This document shows, piece after piece, positions 9,230-16,643 of a stretch of DNA of 38,382 nucleotides. Origin of the DNA: Paludibacteraceae bacterium (GTDB lineage Bacteria; Bacteroidota; Bacteroidia; Bacteroidales; Paludibacteraceae). The DNA lies in assembly GCA_905233375.1 (NCBI GenBank), contig CAJOEJ010000020.1, positions 1 to 38,382 on the forward strand, read 5' to 3'. The translations under genes and the position numbers were made by a program. The notes beneath the pieces are model-generated. The model saw only the letters and a program-made list of their open reading frames with translations, did no database searches and was not told the DNA's origin. Every line of letters starts with the position of its first letter. Positions within the stretch are counted from its first letter, which is position 1.

Positions 9230-10180
9230 ATGACCCCAACAACACTTTTTCGCCGTTACATCTGGCTGATAGACGTTATTTATCAGGCAGGATATATCAC
9301 TCGCGATGAGATTGATAGCAAATGGAGTAAATGCGGTTATAACTATGAGCACGAAAGCCGCATTCCTGAGCGTACGTTTCATCGGCATAAGGATGCCATA
9401 CAAGAATTATTTGACATCGAAATCAAATGCAGCAAACTGCATGGTAATGCCTATTATATCGCTAATGCCGACGACATGAAGATGGGCGGAGTCCGTCAAT
9501 GGCTGGTCAATACGTTTGCGGTCAATAACCTCATCAACGAGAGCCATCATTTAAAACGCCGAATTCTCTTTGAGAATATTCCTTCCGGTCAACGGTTTCT
9601 GACACCGATTATTGAGGCGATGCGTGATGAAGTGACCATTCTTCTTACATATCAAGGGTTTCACGATGCCGAACCTTACACAGTCGAAGTGCACCCGTAT
9701 TGCGTCAAGGTGTTCAAACAGCGTTGGTACCTGTTGGCTTATCGCCAGGACAAACGTGACGAACGTATCTATGCGTTAGACAGAATAAAGGACTTGTCTC
9801 CCACGAAAACGAAATTCAAACTACCGAAAGATTTTGATGCGGATTTGTATTTTGCCGACTTCTACGGTGTTTATACCGACCCGTTGGACGGACCGGAATT
9901 AGTGCGCGTCAAAGTGAGTGCATGGCAAGCGCAATACTTGCGTTCGTTGCCCTTGCATCATTCGCAAAAGGAGACAGAGTTAATTCCGAATAGCGCCCCG
10001 GACAAAAAAGACGGGTACTCCATCTTTGAATATATGATTGTTCCGACGGAGGATTTTCTTCAGGAACTTCGCACGCATGGTCGTCAACTGGAAGTCCTTT
10101 CTCCCGAATGGGTTAGAGAAGAAATGAAATGGGAAGCAGAAGAAACGGTTAAGGCATACTCCAAGAATAAGAGGCACTAA
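9230..10180 (+). CDS. WYL-domain transcriptional regulator
   Basis: The 316-residue protein has an N-terminal DNA-binding region resembling a winged helix (residues about 8-75, with a helix ending in SRIPERTFHRHKDAI). It has a central WYL domain with the defining RWYLLAY near residues 165-171, and a C-terminal WCX-like segment. WYL proteins are ligand- or nucleic-acid-sensing regulators often found beside phage-defence genes. The gene stands 34 bases after comM and converges on the AT-rich island genes (10210 onward). The first eight codons are found again at 16563-16585. Whether it controls the island or the upstream stress genes is unknown. Confidence 0.88.
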   Translation: MTPTTLFRRYIWLIDVIYQAGYITRDEIDSKWSKCGYNYEHESRIPERTFHRHKDAIQELFDIEIKCSKLHGNAYYIANADDMKMGGVRQWLVNTFAVNNLINESHHLKRRILFENIPSGQRFLTPIIEAMRDEVTILLTYQGFHDAEPYTVEVHPYCVKVFKQRWYLLAYRQDKRDERIYALDRIKDLSPTKTKFKLPKDFDADLYFADFYGVYTDPLDGPELVRVKVSAWQAQYLRSLPLHHSQKETELIPNSAPDKKDGYSIFEYMIVPTEDFLQELRTHGRQLEVLSPEWVREEMKWEAEETVKAYSKNKRH

Positions 10181-10209
10181 TGTCTTTCGTTTTTGGTATA
10201 GTGCAGCAG

Positions 10210-11067
10210 CTACCAATATCTCTTATCTTTAGGTTTATAACCAATTGCGGCAAATTTTTTTTTGTAATTATATATTCCCCCATCTAAGGATAGGAGGAAT
10301 GGGGTAAAATCAGTGGCCAAGGCCTCGAGAAATTCAGAAGGAGAATTTTCATGCTGTTGCAACACTTTTTTTATTTTTCGTACTGCTATTTTGTTGTTAT
10401 TACTAGCACTCCCTTCTTTATAGCCAGCTATATCTTCGATTGACGTGTATATATCGCGATAAATATAATTAACATCGGCTATTACGTCTGTTTTCTCAGT
10501 CATCCAATCTCCTAAGATATGAATGTCATATAATATTGCCACAAAACCACCAACTTGTTTACGTTGAGCCTCGGAAAGTTGGGATATATTTTGATTTTGA
10601 TAACCCAAAAAGTCTTTGGATATTGTCATTAATTGAAGATTGCGCTTGCTATGAATCTTCTTTAATTGCTCCCAAAATAAATCAACATCTTCATCTTTTA
10701 ACTTTCCTTCGTCAATATTTTGCTTTACCTTATTTTGCAAAGGCTTAAATTTTTTAGGGTCTTGGCTAAAACCCCAATGATACCATATGCGGTGATTTTC
10801 CCATATTGTATTTTTAAAAGGATCGTCATTGAGGAATTTTGGCTTTTCACATCTCTTTCTTTGTTTACTATTATCTTTACAATTTAAATCATAATTAGGA
10901 TAATCAAGATAAGCATTAACTAGTTCGTATAGATCAAAAGCAGGTTTGCACTCCTCTGCTGCAAAGGGGTATACCTTTTGCATATCTTCTCTATGTTCTG
11001 CACCGCCTTTAGCATGAAGGATGGTGGAGAAAATAAGTAAAGGTAAAACAATAAGGTATTTTTTCAT
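10210..11067 (-). CDS. Exported protein, possibly S1/P1 nuclease- or phospholipase C-like
   Basis: Starting at ATG 11067 gives 285 residues with a clear signal peptide (MKKYLIVLPLLIFSTILHA). This start overlaps the upstream stop by four bases (ATGA), making it preferable to the ATG nine bases earlier. I do not recognise the family with certainty. Spaced motifs AEHREDM near the mature N-terminus, NHRIWYHW in the middle and YDIHILGDWM later resemble the His/Asp pattern (HxxGD) of the alpha-helical zinc hydrolases S1/P1 nuclease and zinc-dependent phospholipase C. Usual partner motifs are weak, so this is a hypothesis. It is the last gene of a three-gene operon read from the promoter at 13761-13792. 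Base composition is AT-rich compared with the flanking core genes. Confidence 0.6.
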   Translation of the reverse strand: MKKYLIVLPLLIFSTILHAKGGAEHREDMQKVYPFAAEECKPAFDLYELVNAYLDYPNYDLNCKDNSKQRKRCEKPKFLNDDPFKNTIWENHRIWYHWGFSQDPKKFKPLQNKVKQNIDEGKLKDEDVDLFWEQLKKIHSKRNLQLMTISKDFLGYQNQNISQLSEAQRKQVGGFVAILYDIHILGDWMTEKTDVIADVNYIYRDIYTSIEDIAGYKEGSASNNNKIAVRKIKKVLQQHENSPSEFLEALATDFTPFLLSLDGGIYNYKKKFAAIGYKPKDKRYW

Positions 11068-11360
11068 CTTTCCCAAAATTTTATTTTTTTCCAGAATGAG
11101 GTAGAATCCGTCTTCAGTTCAACGGATGGTTCTTCTATTTGAGGTTGTTCTTTAGTATTATCAATGTCGATTTCAGGAGTAGTATCTTCTGACTTCCTCC
11201 AGAACTTCAGTTTCTTCCAGAATGAGGTAGAATCCGTCCTCAGTTCAACGGATGGTTCTTCTAACTGGGGTTGTTGTTTGGGCTCCTCTAAGTCACTTTC
11301 AGGAGTGGTATCTTCAGACTTTCCCCAGAACTTTATTTTTTCCCAAAATGACGTAGAATC
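11064..11360 (-). repeat. Tandem 126-base coding repeat (2.36 copies)
   Basis: Two full 126-base units (11235-11360 and 11109-11234) and a 45-base partial unit (11064-11108) encode the repeated C-terminal tail of the 787-residue protein. Both DNA and protein are highly alike between copies, indicating recent expansion or ongoing homogenisation. Confidence 0.9.
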
Positions 11361-13427
11361 CACCTTCTCTTCAGCAGATGATTCTTCTGACTCAACTTCT
11401 TCAATAGTATCATTTACGGATATTGGAGTCAACTTGCTCATATCACGATAATGGATGTCATGACTATTTTCTATTGATTGCAAAATTAACTGATCTGTTT
11501 CTTGGTCAATACCATATGTTAGCACAACAGGCTCCATTCCATAGAATACGATGCGAACGCATTGATTGAACTCTTCAAAAATATGAGTAGGAAAGTATGG
11601 TAGTGAATCACCAATAAATTTTATAGTTTGATTTTGATTATGAAGTAATTGTGAACCATATAAAGCCTCTGCATAACTCAGTCTCTTTTCTATCCTATTA
11701 AAACCAGCTAAAATCCCCTTAGGATTGTACTTGCTAAAAAGAATAGTATTGACAATTCCATTATATTCATCACATCTTATAGAATAATCGTATTCTGCAG
11801 GTTTGTTCTTTTTGATGATGCGAATAATTTTCTTTGCGTCACGTTCCGAAACTCCACTCATACCGCTAAAATTGTAAATATTACTTTCAGTGACCTCGAT
11901 ATTATTCTTTACACTTAATTCGTTGGTGCCATTAACAGAGGTAAAGAAATTGTATATTAATGTTGTATCTGTCTTAAAACAATATATCTTTTCTTTCAAT
12001 TCTTCTTTTGAGACGATATTTTTTGCATACTTTTGGGCTAATTGCTTAATATAAATCTCATCATCTTTAACTAATTCGGTATAAACTGCAATATCATTAA
12101 GCGATAACTGATATTTCTTTAAGTTGATATAAAATGAGGGAGAAATTTGCCAATCACCAAACCAACCTAAACGATGCTCCAAAGCATCTTCATATGAAAT
12201 AATATTATCGCATTCTTCCCAAATAGTTTGATCCTTAGAATTCATCAAAAATGAGAGATATGCATTAAATGAAATGTCGTCTCTTGTTTTAATAGCATGG
12301 GTTATTTCTGCAAAAACATCGGGATACCTCTCTAATTCCTTCATCCATGTTGAAACAAGCATCACCATGCAATTTTTATCGCTTGCAAATGGGTTGTCAA
12401 TACCTTGGCGTAATAACTTGAAAGCCTCTCTTGGAAAACCGGCATCATGATATATCATGGCACATTGGATAATGGCTGCTCCATTGTTGGGTAAATTCGT
12501 AAGTGCTTTTCGTATGTATTCAATTTTTTGTGTTTTGCTTAACGATTCATTATATGCTAGTTCTGTAAGGTATACACATCCTAATTTTGCATCATGCCGA
12601 AACATACGGATGCTATCCGCTTGGTGTATATATGTATTAAGGTAGGACTTCGCCATTTTGTATTGATTCAAATCAACATAAGCCATCCCTAAATGATAAT
12701 AGTATGCTTGAATACCTTTATACGTGTTATAGTAATCCAATAATCGTCTGACTTTGCGTTCCGTATTTGTGTCAGTTATAATATCATTGAATAGTTTTGC
12801 CGTTTCTTCTGTTAATCGGTCTTCTTCATTCAAATTAAATCTTTGATAGAGTTTGAATGTCGCCTCCATCGCATCTTTGCGTAGCTGAGTAATATCTCCT
12901 AAATCACGCTTTTTTAATTCCCACATAGCCTGCAATTCTTCTATATCCGCTTCTCCTTGGGCAGATTTATACTCGACAGCCGTTCGTGCAGCCCCTAAAA
13001 TGATATAAAAAGCCGCTTGTTTAGCTGATTTTGCACTTGTTAGTATCATCGTGGGATTCAATGCTTTAGACATTGATAGCCACATCATGTTTTCTCTGCG
13101 CATAGACTGAATCTGTCGCATTAGAATTCTTTCTTCTGCTGTGATTTGGAGATTGCTCCATTTCTCTAACATGCTTTCTCGGAAATCCTTGATCTCGCTT
13201 AAGTCAATAACTTGAGCTACGGATAAATTGTTCAACAATTGGTCTAATTCATAGTCTAAAACTTCAATCGAATGATCTTCAATTATGGAAGTTATTGCAC
13301 CTATGTTATAATTCATTTGTGCAATGGCTTGTTGTTTTTTTAATTCCATGTTGTCTTCTGCATAGCATAGACACACAGTCATCAACATCAATGCGAATAA
13401 AGCCGACTTCAAGATATTCTTTATCAT
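11064..13427 (-). CDS. Large exported protein with tetratricopeptide-like middle and repeated C-terminal tail
   Basis: The 787-residue product begins with a signal peptide (MIKNILKSALFALMLMTVCLCYA). The first 200 residues look helical. Residues about 230-370 contain TPR-like pairs (YYYHLGMAYVDLNQYKMAKSYLNTYI, and AIIQCAMIYHDAGFPREAFKLLRQGI split over two helices). The C-terminal 110 residues are two and one-third copies of a 42-residue unit opening with DSTSFWKKIKFW and ending with acidic/proline segments (QPQIEEPSVEL). The aromatic-basic stretches could be membrane-active or contact sites. I recognise no family for the whole protein. It is second in an operon, 8 bases after the DUF1232 gene and overlapping the next gene by four bases. 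It is AT-rich, unlike the neighbours outside the island. Confidence 0.75.
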   Translation of the reverse strand: MIKNILKSALFALMLMTVCLCYAEDNMELKKQQAIAQMNYNIGAITSIIEDHSIEVLDYELDQLLNNLSVAQVIDLSEIKDFRESMLEKWSNLQITAEERILMRQIQSMRRENMMWLSMSKALNPTMILTSAKSAKQAAFYIILGAARTAVEYKSAQGEADIEELQAMWELKKRDLGDITQLRKDAMEATFKLYQRFNLNEEDRLTEETAKLFNDIITDTNTERKVRRLLDYYNTYKGIQAYYYHLGMAYVDLNQYKMAKSYLNTYIHQADSIRMFRHDAKLGCVYLTELAYNESLSKTQKIEYIRKALTNLPNNGAAIIQCAMIYHDAGFPREAFKLLRQGIDNPFASDKNCMVMLVSTWMKELERYPDVFAEITHAIKTRDDISFNAYLSFLMNSKDQTIWEECDNIISYEDALEHRLGWFGDWQISPSFYINLKKYQLSLNDIAVYTELVKDDEIYIKQLAQKYAKNIVSKEELKEKIYCFKTDTTLIYNFFTSVNGTNELSVKNNIEVTESNIYNFSGMSGVSERDAKKIIRIIKKNKPAEYDYSIRCDEYNGIVNTILFSKYNPKGILAGFNRIEKRLSYAEALYGSQLLHNQNQTIKFIGDSLPYFPTHIFEEFNQCVRIVFYGMEPVVLTYGIDQETDQLILQSIENSHDIHYRDMSKLTPISVNDTIEEVESEESSAEEKVDSTSFWEKIKFWGKSEDTTPESDLEEPKQQPQLEEPSVELRTDSTSFWKKLKFWRKSEDTTPEIDIDNTKEQPQIEEPSVELKTDSTSFWKKIKFWER

Positions 13428-13435
13428 TTTTTGTA

Positions 13436-13723
13436 TTAACTTTTAATTATAAGCGTAGCAATAAGTGCTAATATCACAAGAATAAGCACCCCGATAACAA
13501 TTATAACCCATTTGATTAGTTTGACTAATGAAGCTAAAGATGTGCTAATGTTTCCAATATAAATTTGGATGAGGTTGAGTATTGCAATCAAGGCTGCAAG
13601 AAAATCGTCCAGCCATCCTACAGTTGGGAAGGCATCTGGAATGACATCAAGCGGAGACACTATGTAAGCAAGCGCTAAAGCTGCGCCTACCCATGCTCCT
13701 ATTGTACTTTTATCATTGTCCAT
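13436..13723 (-). CDS. DUF1232 (YkvA-like) small membrane protein
   Basis: Starting at ATG 13723 gives 95 residues; the longer frame from 13771 would begin inside the promoter. The segment AYIVSPLDVIPDAFPTVGWLDDFLAAL is the DUF1232/YkvA signature, shown here split by membrane helices. A second hydrophobic helix (VIIVIGVLILVILALIATL) ends the protein. YkvA-type proteins have no agreed biochemical role. It is the promoter-proximal gene of the three-gene island operon. Confidence 0.85.
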   Translation of the reverse strand: MDNDKSTIGAWVGAALALAYIVSPLDVIPDAFPTVGWLDDFLAALIAILNLIQIYIGNISTSLASLVKLIKWVIIVIGVLILVILALIATLIIKS

Positions 13724-13760
13724 TTGATAAACATGCTTATTTCCAGCGATGAAATCGCTG

Positions 13761-13792
13761 CAAAGATACAACTTTTTTTTGAAATGACCAAA
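13761..13792 (-). promoter_or_regulatory. Promoter of the DUF1232 / 787-residue protein / putative hydrolase operon
   Basis: On the minus strand TTTG (13792-13789), 20 bases and TATCTTTG (13768-13761). Transcription would begin about 30 bases before the DUF1232 start. Confidence 0.8.
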
Positions 13793-13846
13793 TATTTATG
13801 TCACTTTTTACAAAATAATTGTCTTTTAACCGAATTACATTTAGTT

Positions 13847-14428
13847 TCAGTATGCACGAATCCATTTATGCTGGCTTCCATCATAGCATTTTCCTCCATT
13901 AATGCGATATGTCTCATCATCACATTGCAGTTCCAGCCCGCATTTTTGGCATCGAACGATATGCTGCGAACCCACATTACATAACCTGTGCCAATTATGA
14001 TAAGAATATTTGCATGTTCCTGAATTCGGTTTAGGTTGGGAAGAAGATTTTAATACTAAACCACAATTACTGCATTCATAATAAGACAAACTTCCCTCTG
14101 ATGAATAGGAATAACTCCTGCTGACTGGCTTTGGTTCTTCTTTCCTATAATGAGCAAAATAAAAATCAATCTGATTTTCAGGCTGTCCGTCATCAATGTC
14201 GTCGTAATGCCATTCGGGGTCATATTTCTCAGTCAATTTGACGTAGCGATCGACTTGCGCCATTGACATTTCGTTCTGTTTGTCCCAAAGTCCTTCCCAT
14301 ATTTTCTCTGCTTTTTGCTCGTTTCCTTCAATGTAGGCGGTTTCGAGTTTGTCTAAAGCCGAGTCAATGGATGGTTTGCAAGAAATAATGCATACTGAAA
14401 TTCCAAGAATAAATAATAACTTCTTCAT
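13847..14428 (-). CDS. Putative lipoprotein with two CxxC zinc-ribbon-like motifs
   Basis: The 193-residue protein starts with a lipoprotein signal (MKKLLFILGISVCIISC; Cys17 as the likely lipidated residue). A helical segment of about 80 residues follows (ALDKLETAYIEGNEQKAEKIW). The C-terminal half has paired motifs ECSNCGLVLKSSSQP and RCQKCGLELQC, each followed by a GT/GGKC...H.W segment (SGTCKYSYHNW, GGKCYDGSQHKW). The motif pair looks like a duplicated metal-binding unit of about 40 residues with Cys/His ligands. I do not recognise a named family. It is AT-rich and lies in the island, read in the same direction as the neighbouring small genes. Confidence 0.75.
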   Translation of the reverse strand: MKKLLFILGISVCIISCKPSIDSALDKLETAYIEGNEQKAEKIWEGLWDKQNEMSMAQVDRYVKLTEKYDPEWHYDDIDDGQPENQIDFYFAHYRKEEPKPVSRSYSYSSEGSLSYYECSNCGLVLKSSSQPKPNSGTCKYSYHNWHRLCNVGSQHIVRCQKCGLELQCDDETYRINGGKCYDGSQHKWIRAY

Positions 14429-14528
14429 TGTTTTTTACCCTGTAAGTACGGGTGCACTTTTAATGGTTATTTGACTATGTTAACTTATGACCTTGTTCTT
14501 GCGTTTGTCGTAAAAATCGAACCTTTGG

Positions 14529-14639
14529 TTATTTCGTTTTGCTTTTAAGGTCACTCAGACCGCGTTTACCTAACTCAGCGCCTGTTCCCAACGCAATCAG
14601 TGCCAATACTACTTTGATAATTCCTTTCATCACTTCCAT
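14529..14639 (-). CDS. 36-residue hydrophobic small protein
   Basis: The frame encodes MEVMKGIIKVVLALIALGTG, then AELGKRGLSDLKSKTK. One hydrophobic stretch with glycine, followed by a basic tail, suggests a small membrane-associated peptide. It lies 27 bases downstream of the 48-residue gene, in the same direction, so both may be made from the promoter at 14847-14883. No database family recalled. Confidence 0.5.
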   Translation of the reverse strand: MEVMKGIIKVVLALIALGTGAELGKRGLSDLKSKTK

Positions 14640-14666
14640 AATCGTTTTGTTTGAAGGGTTAATGAC

Positions 14667-14813
14667 TTATTCAAAAATCGTATCTATCAGGTCAGAGATC
14701 GCTCCGCCCAATTTGGTCCCGACTTCGAATGATTCCTTGACTGCTTTTTCAGCCAACTCTTTTGCTCTCTCGGCTGGCAGGTTGCCGATGATTTGTGATA
14801 ATGATTCAGACAT
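14667..14813 (-). CDS. 48-residue amphipathic small protein
   Basis: Starting at ATG 14813 the product reads MSESLSQIIGNLPAERAKEL and continues with a Lys/Glu-rich helix ending in a hydrophobic C-terminus (ISDLIDTIF). I chose this start because AGGAGG lies six to seven bases upstream, an unusually good Shine-Dalgarno for this phylum, and because the longer frame to 14852 runs into the promoter. It pairs with the 36-residue gene downstream. Function unknown; the size and arrangement recall two-peptide or toxin-like small gene pairs, but nothing proves it. Confidence 0.6.
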   Translation of the reverse strand: MSESLSQIIGNLPAERAKELAEKAVKESFEVGTKLGGAISDLIDTIFE

Positions 14814-14846
14814 GTTATACCTCCTGTTCTTGATTTTTATAAGATG

Positions 14847-14883
14847 CCGCAAAAATACTGCTTCATTCTGCCATCATGCGGCA
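14847..14883 (-). promoter_or_regulatory. Minus-strand member of a divergent motif pair
   Basis: Reading the minus strand from 14883 to 14847: GCCGCA, two bases, ATGGCAG, then nine bases, GTATTTTTGC. The -7 element is TATTTTTG, but the usual -33 TTTG is replaced by GCCGCAnnATGGCAG. The plus-strand partner at 14930-14966 matches at about 27 of 37 positions. Confidence 0.55.
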
Positions 14884-14929
14884 GTCGAGCAAGAAAAATG
14901 AATTTTTTTTGCATTTTTTCGTTATGTAT

Positions 14930-14966
14930 GCCGCACAATGGCAGTTTAATGGCGTATCTTTGCAGC
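14930..14966 (+). promoter_or_regulatory. Plus-strand member of a divergent motif pair
   Basis: GCCGCA, two bases, ATGGCAG, nine bases, GTATCTTTGC. TATCTTTG is the -7 box of the plus-strand small genes at 14998 and 15086. The upstream block GCCGCAnnATGGCAG is shared with the opposite promoter and may be a regulator site or an alternative sigma-factor element. Confidence 0.6.
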
Positions 14967-14997
14967 AAATTTAACAAACCACTAAAATATTTGTATT

Positions 14998-15105
14998 ATG
15001 AACGTGACTGTATTTGAAGACCCGTGCCCGATGGATGGGCACAGTGTACAAGAGTTAATTGATGCAATGCAAAACGACATTGACGATGAATCAAATTGCG
15101 AATGA
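14998..15105 (+). CDS. 35-residue acidic small protein
   Basis: ATG at 14998 opens MNVTVFEDPCPMDGHSVQEL followed by an acidic end (IDAMQNDIDDESNCE). It stands about 30 bases after the TATCTTTG box and overlaps the next frame by 20 bases, an arrangement typical of translational coupling. Two cysteines and many acidic residues; no family recognised. Confidence 0.5.
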   Translation: MNVTVFEDPCPMDGHSVQELIDAMQNDIDDESNCE

Positions 15106-15502
15106 AGTAACGAGCAGAGATTTGCTCCAGATCTATCTCGCTAAGCGAGAAATTAACACCCAAGCGTTAGAGTGGGAAGAGAATCTGATGAGAAATATAG
15201 AGGAAGCGGAGAATTTTTGCCGCTTCCTCAAAAACTATTTCAAGATCCATGTTTCGCCCGAAGCAATAACTGAGAGCGAAACGGTTAAAGACCTCATCTC
15301 CGAGGTAGCCAATCACCTACCGCAAGATAAGTTGCTTTTATATTGCCGTCTCATGACATTATACCGCATGATGCTCAATGATTCTAGAGAGGAGTTAATA
15401 CAATGGCATAAAGAGTTTCTGCGATTGACGCGGAAATTGCAAAAGGATGTTGATGAGATGGAATTCCTAATAGCAGACTTATATGATGACTATGATGATT
15501 GA
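15086..15502 (+). CDS. Hypothetical helical protein with acidic tail
   Basis: From ATG 15086 the product has 138 residues (MNQIANEVTSRDLLQIYLAK...). ATG 15059 is possible but lies deeper inside the preceding small gene. It is predicted almost all helix with heptad-like spacing (ENLMRNIEEAENFCRFLKNYF; LRLTRKLQKDVDEMEFLIADL) and a DDYDD end, so a coiled-coil or helical bundle is likely. No signal peptide. Not a family I recognise. It is the last gene of the AT-rich island before the chimeric comM copy. Confidence 0.65.
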   Translation: MNQIANEVTSRDLLQIYLAKREINTQALEWEENLMRNIEEAENFCRFLKNYFKIHVSPEAITESETVKDLISEVANHLPQDKLLLYCRLMTLYRMMLNDSREELIQWHKEFLRLTRKLQKDVDEMEFLIADLYDDYDD

Positions 15503-15827
15503 TTAAAACTGACGTGTAACAATTTGAGAGAGTGTCAAAATTATCTTGGCACACTATCTTCCGTTTTGTCCGAGATTTTGAAACAAACACAGATATTCAT
15601 ATCGTTCCCAGAAGATAAGTGTGAAACGTACATGTGCGCGCGTGCATTCATTAGAGAATATGTGAGAAAATTGAAGGAAATATAATCTTAAATCTGACAA
15701 AATGCAGATTTGGCACACAATAAGGCTGTTAAATTTGTATATGTCAGATTTTTTTTGTACCTTTGCAGCCGAAATCGGCTGCGATGAATAGAAAATCGCT
15801 CTGAAATAGTAGGCTAAGATTACAAAA
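15503..15827. other. 325-base gap holding only a promoter
   Basis: Between the helical protein and the comM-derived chimera there is no convincing gene. A minus-strand open frame (15554-15940) runs across the promoter and into the comM copy and is rejected. The only clear signal is the promoter at 15734-15765 and its leader. Confidence 0.6.
15734..15765 (+). promoter_or_regulatory. Promoter upstream of the chimeric comM copy
   Basis: TTTG (15734-15737), 20 bases including TATGTCAGA and a T-run, TACCTTTG (15758-15765). Spacer and leader resemble the promoter at 1402-1433. Confidence 0.75.
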
Positions 15828-16550
15828 ATGAAAAAATCGTTTGCAAAAATAGGCTTAATTCTGGCGTTTATCTGTTTGATATTCACTGGATTATTGAAAT
15901 GGCACAAGTCTTTCCTCTTGGATGAGCTGCCGGAATACAAACGCTCGGCTTTGGAGGTGATGCGCCAGCCGTTAGAGGACCGTCATATCACCGTCGCACG
16001 TAACAAAGAAACGGTAGATTATCCGGCTTCGTTCATGCTGGTAGCAGCTATGAACCCCTGTCCGTGCGGACATTACGGCGAGAACAACCCTGCGCATCCC
16101 TGTACTTGTACACCTGCGCAGGTGCATCGTTACATGAGCAAGATCAGCGGACCTCTATTGGATCGTATCGATATCCAGTGCGAGATAGAAGCCGTTCCGT
16201 ACGAGCAATTGAGAGACACGCAGCCCGGCGAGTCGTCGGCTGTCATGCGCGAACGAGTTCTCAAAGCGAGAGCCGTTCAGAATGAGCGGTTCAAGCACAG
16301 CAGACTCGTCCATTGCAATGCGATGATGAACGCCAAGATGGTGCGTCAGTATTGCGCGTTGGATGCCGACTGTGACAAACTGCTGGAGTTCTCAATGAGC
16401 ATGCTGGGCCTTTCCGCGCGTGCCTACGACCGTATCCTGAAGGTCGCACGTACGATTGCCGACATCGAAGGCTGCGATAATATCCAGAAGCAGCATATCC
16501 TCGAAGCCATATCCTATCGTTCCCTCGACCGCAATAGCTGGGCTGGATAA
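15828..16550 (+). pseudogene. Chimeric ORF: membrane leader fused to C-terminal part of a second ComM
   Basis: The 240-codon frame starts with about 28 residues unrelated to ComM (MKKSFAKIGLILAFICLIFT, one membrane helix). It then joins at SFLLDELPEY (residue about 30) to the part of ComM from Walker B to the stop. The ChlI domain and Walker A are missing, so ATPase activity is not expected. The ComM part differs from the intact copy at about 31 of 209 residues, and silent sites differ widely. It is therefore not a recent copy of 8562-9195 but a diverged homologue. The frame is open and has its own promoter, so a product could be made. I call it a remnant, though a small protein gene fused by chance is the likely origin of the N-terminus. 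Confidence 0.8.
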
Positions 16551-16562
16551 ATGAAAGTTATT

Positions 16563-16634
16563 ATGACACTAACAACACTTTTTCGTGTCATCGGGAAAGT
16601 GGACACAAAGAACCACATCGCACAAATCTTGTGA
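16563..16634 (+). pseudogene. In-frame mini-fusion of WYL-regulator start and Bcp end
   Basis: The 23-codon frame begins MTLTTLFR, matching the WYL regulator start MTPTTLFR, and ends VIGKVDTKNHIAQIL, matching the Bcp end [15 protein letters not shown]. The join is near 16585. The comM copy to its left keeps the same comM-then-WYL order as the intact locus. This is debris of a second bcp/comM/WYL locus with a deletion; a functional peptide is unlikely. Confidence 0.8.
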
Positions 16635-16643
16635 TTACGAGTT

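Noticed and set aside
14930..14966. Sigma-54 promoter reading of ATGGCAG...TTTGC
   Set aside because: The GG to GC spacing is about 20 bases, not the ten required for -24/-12 promoters.
15554..15940. 128-codon minus-strand frame
   Set aside because: Crosses a strong plus-strand promoter and the ComM-derived region; composition is not protein-like.
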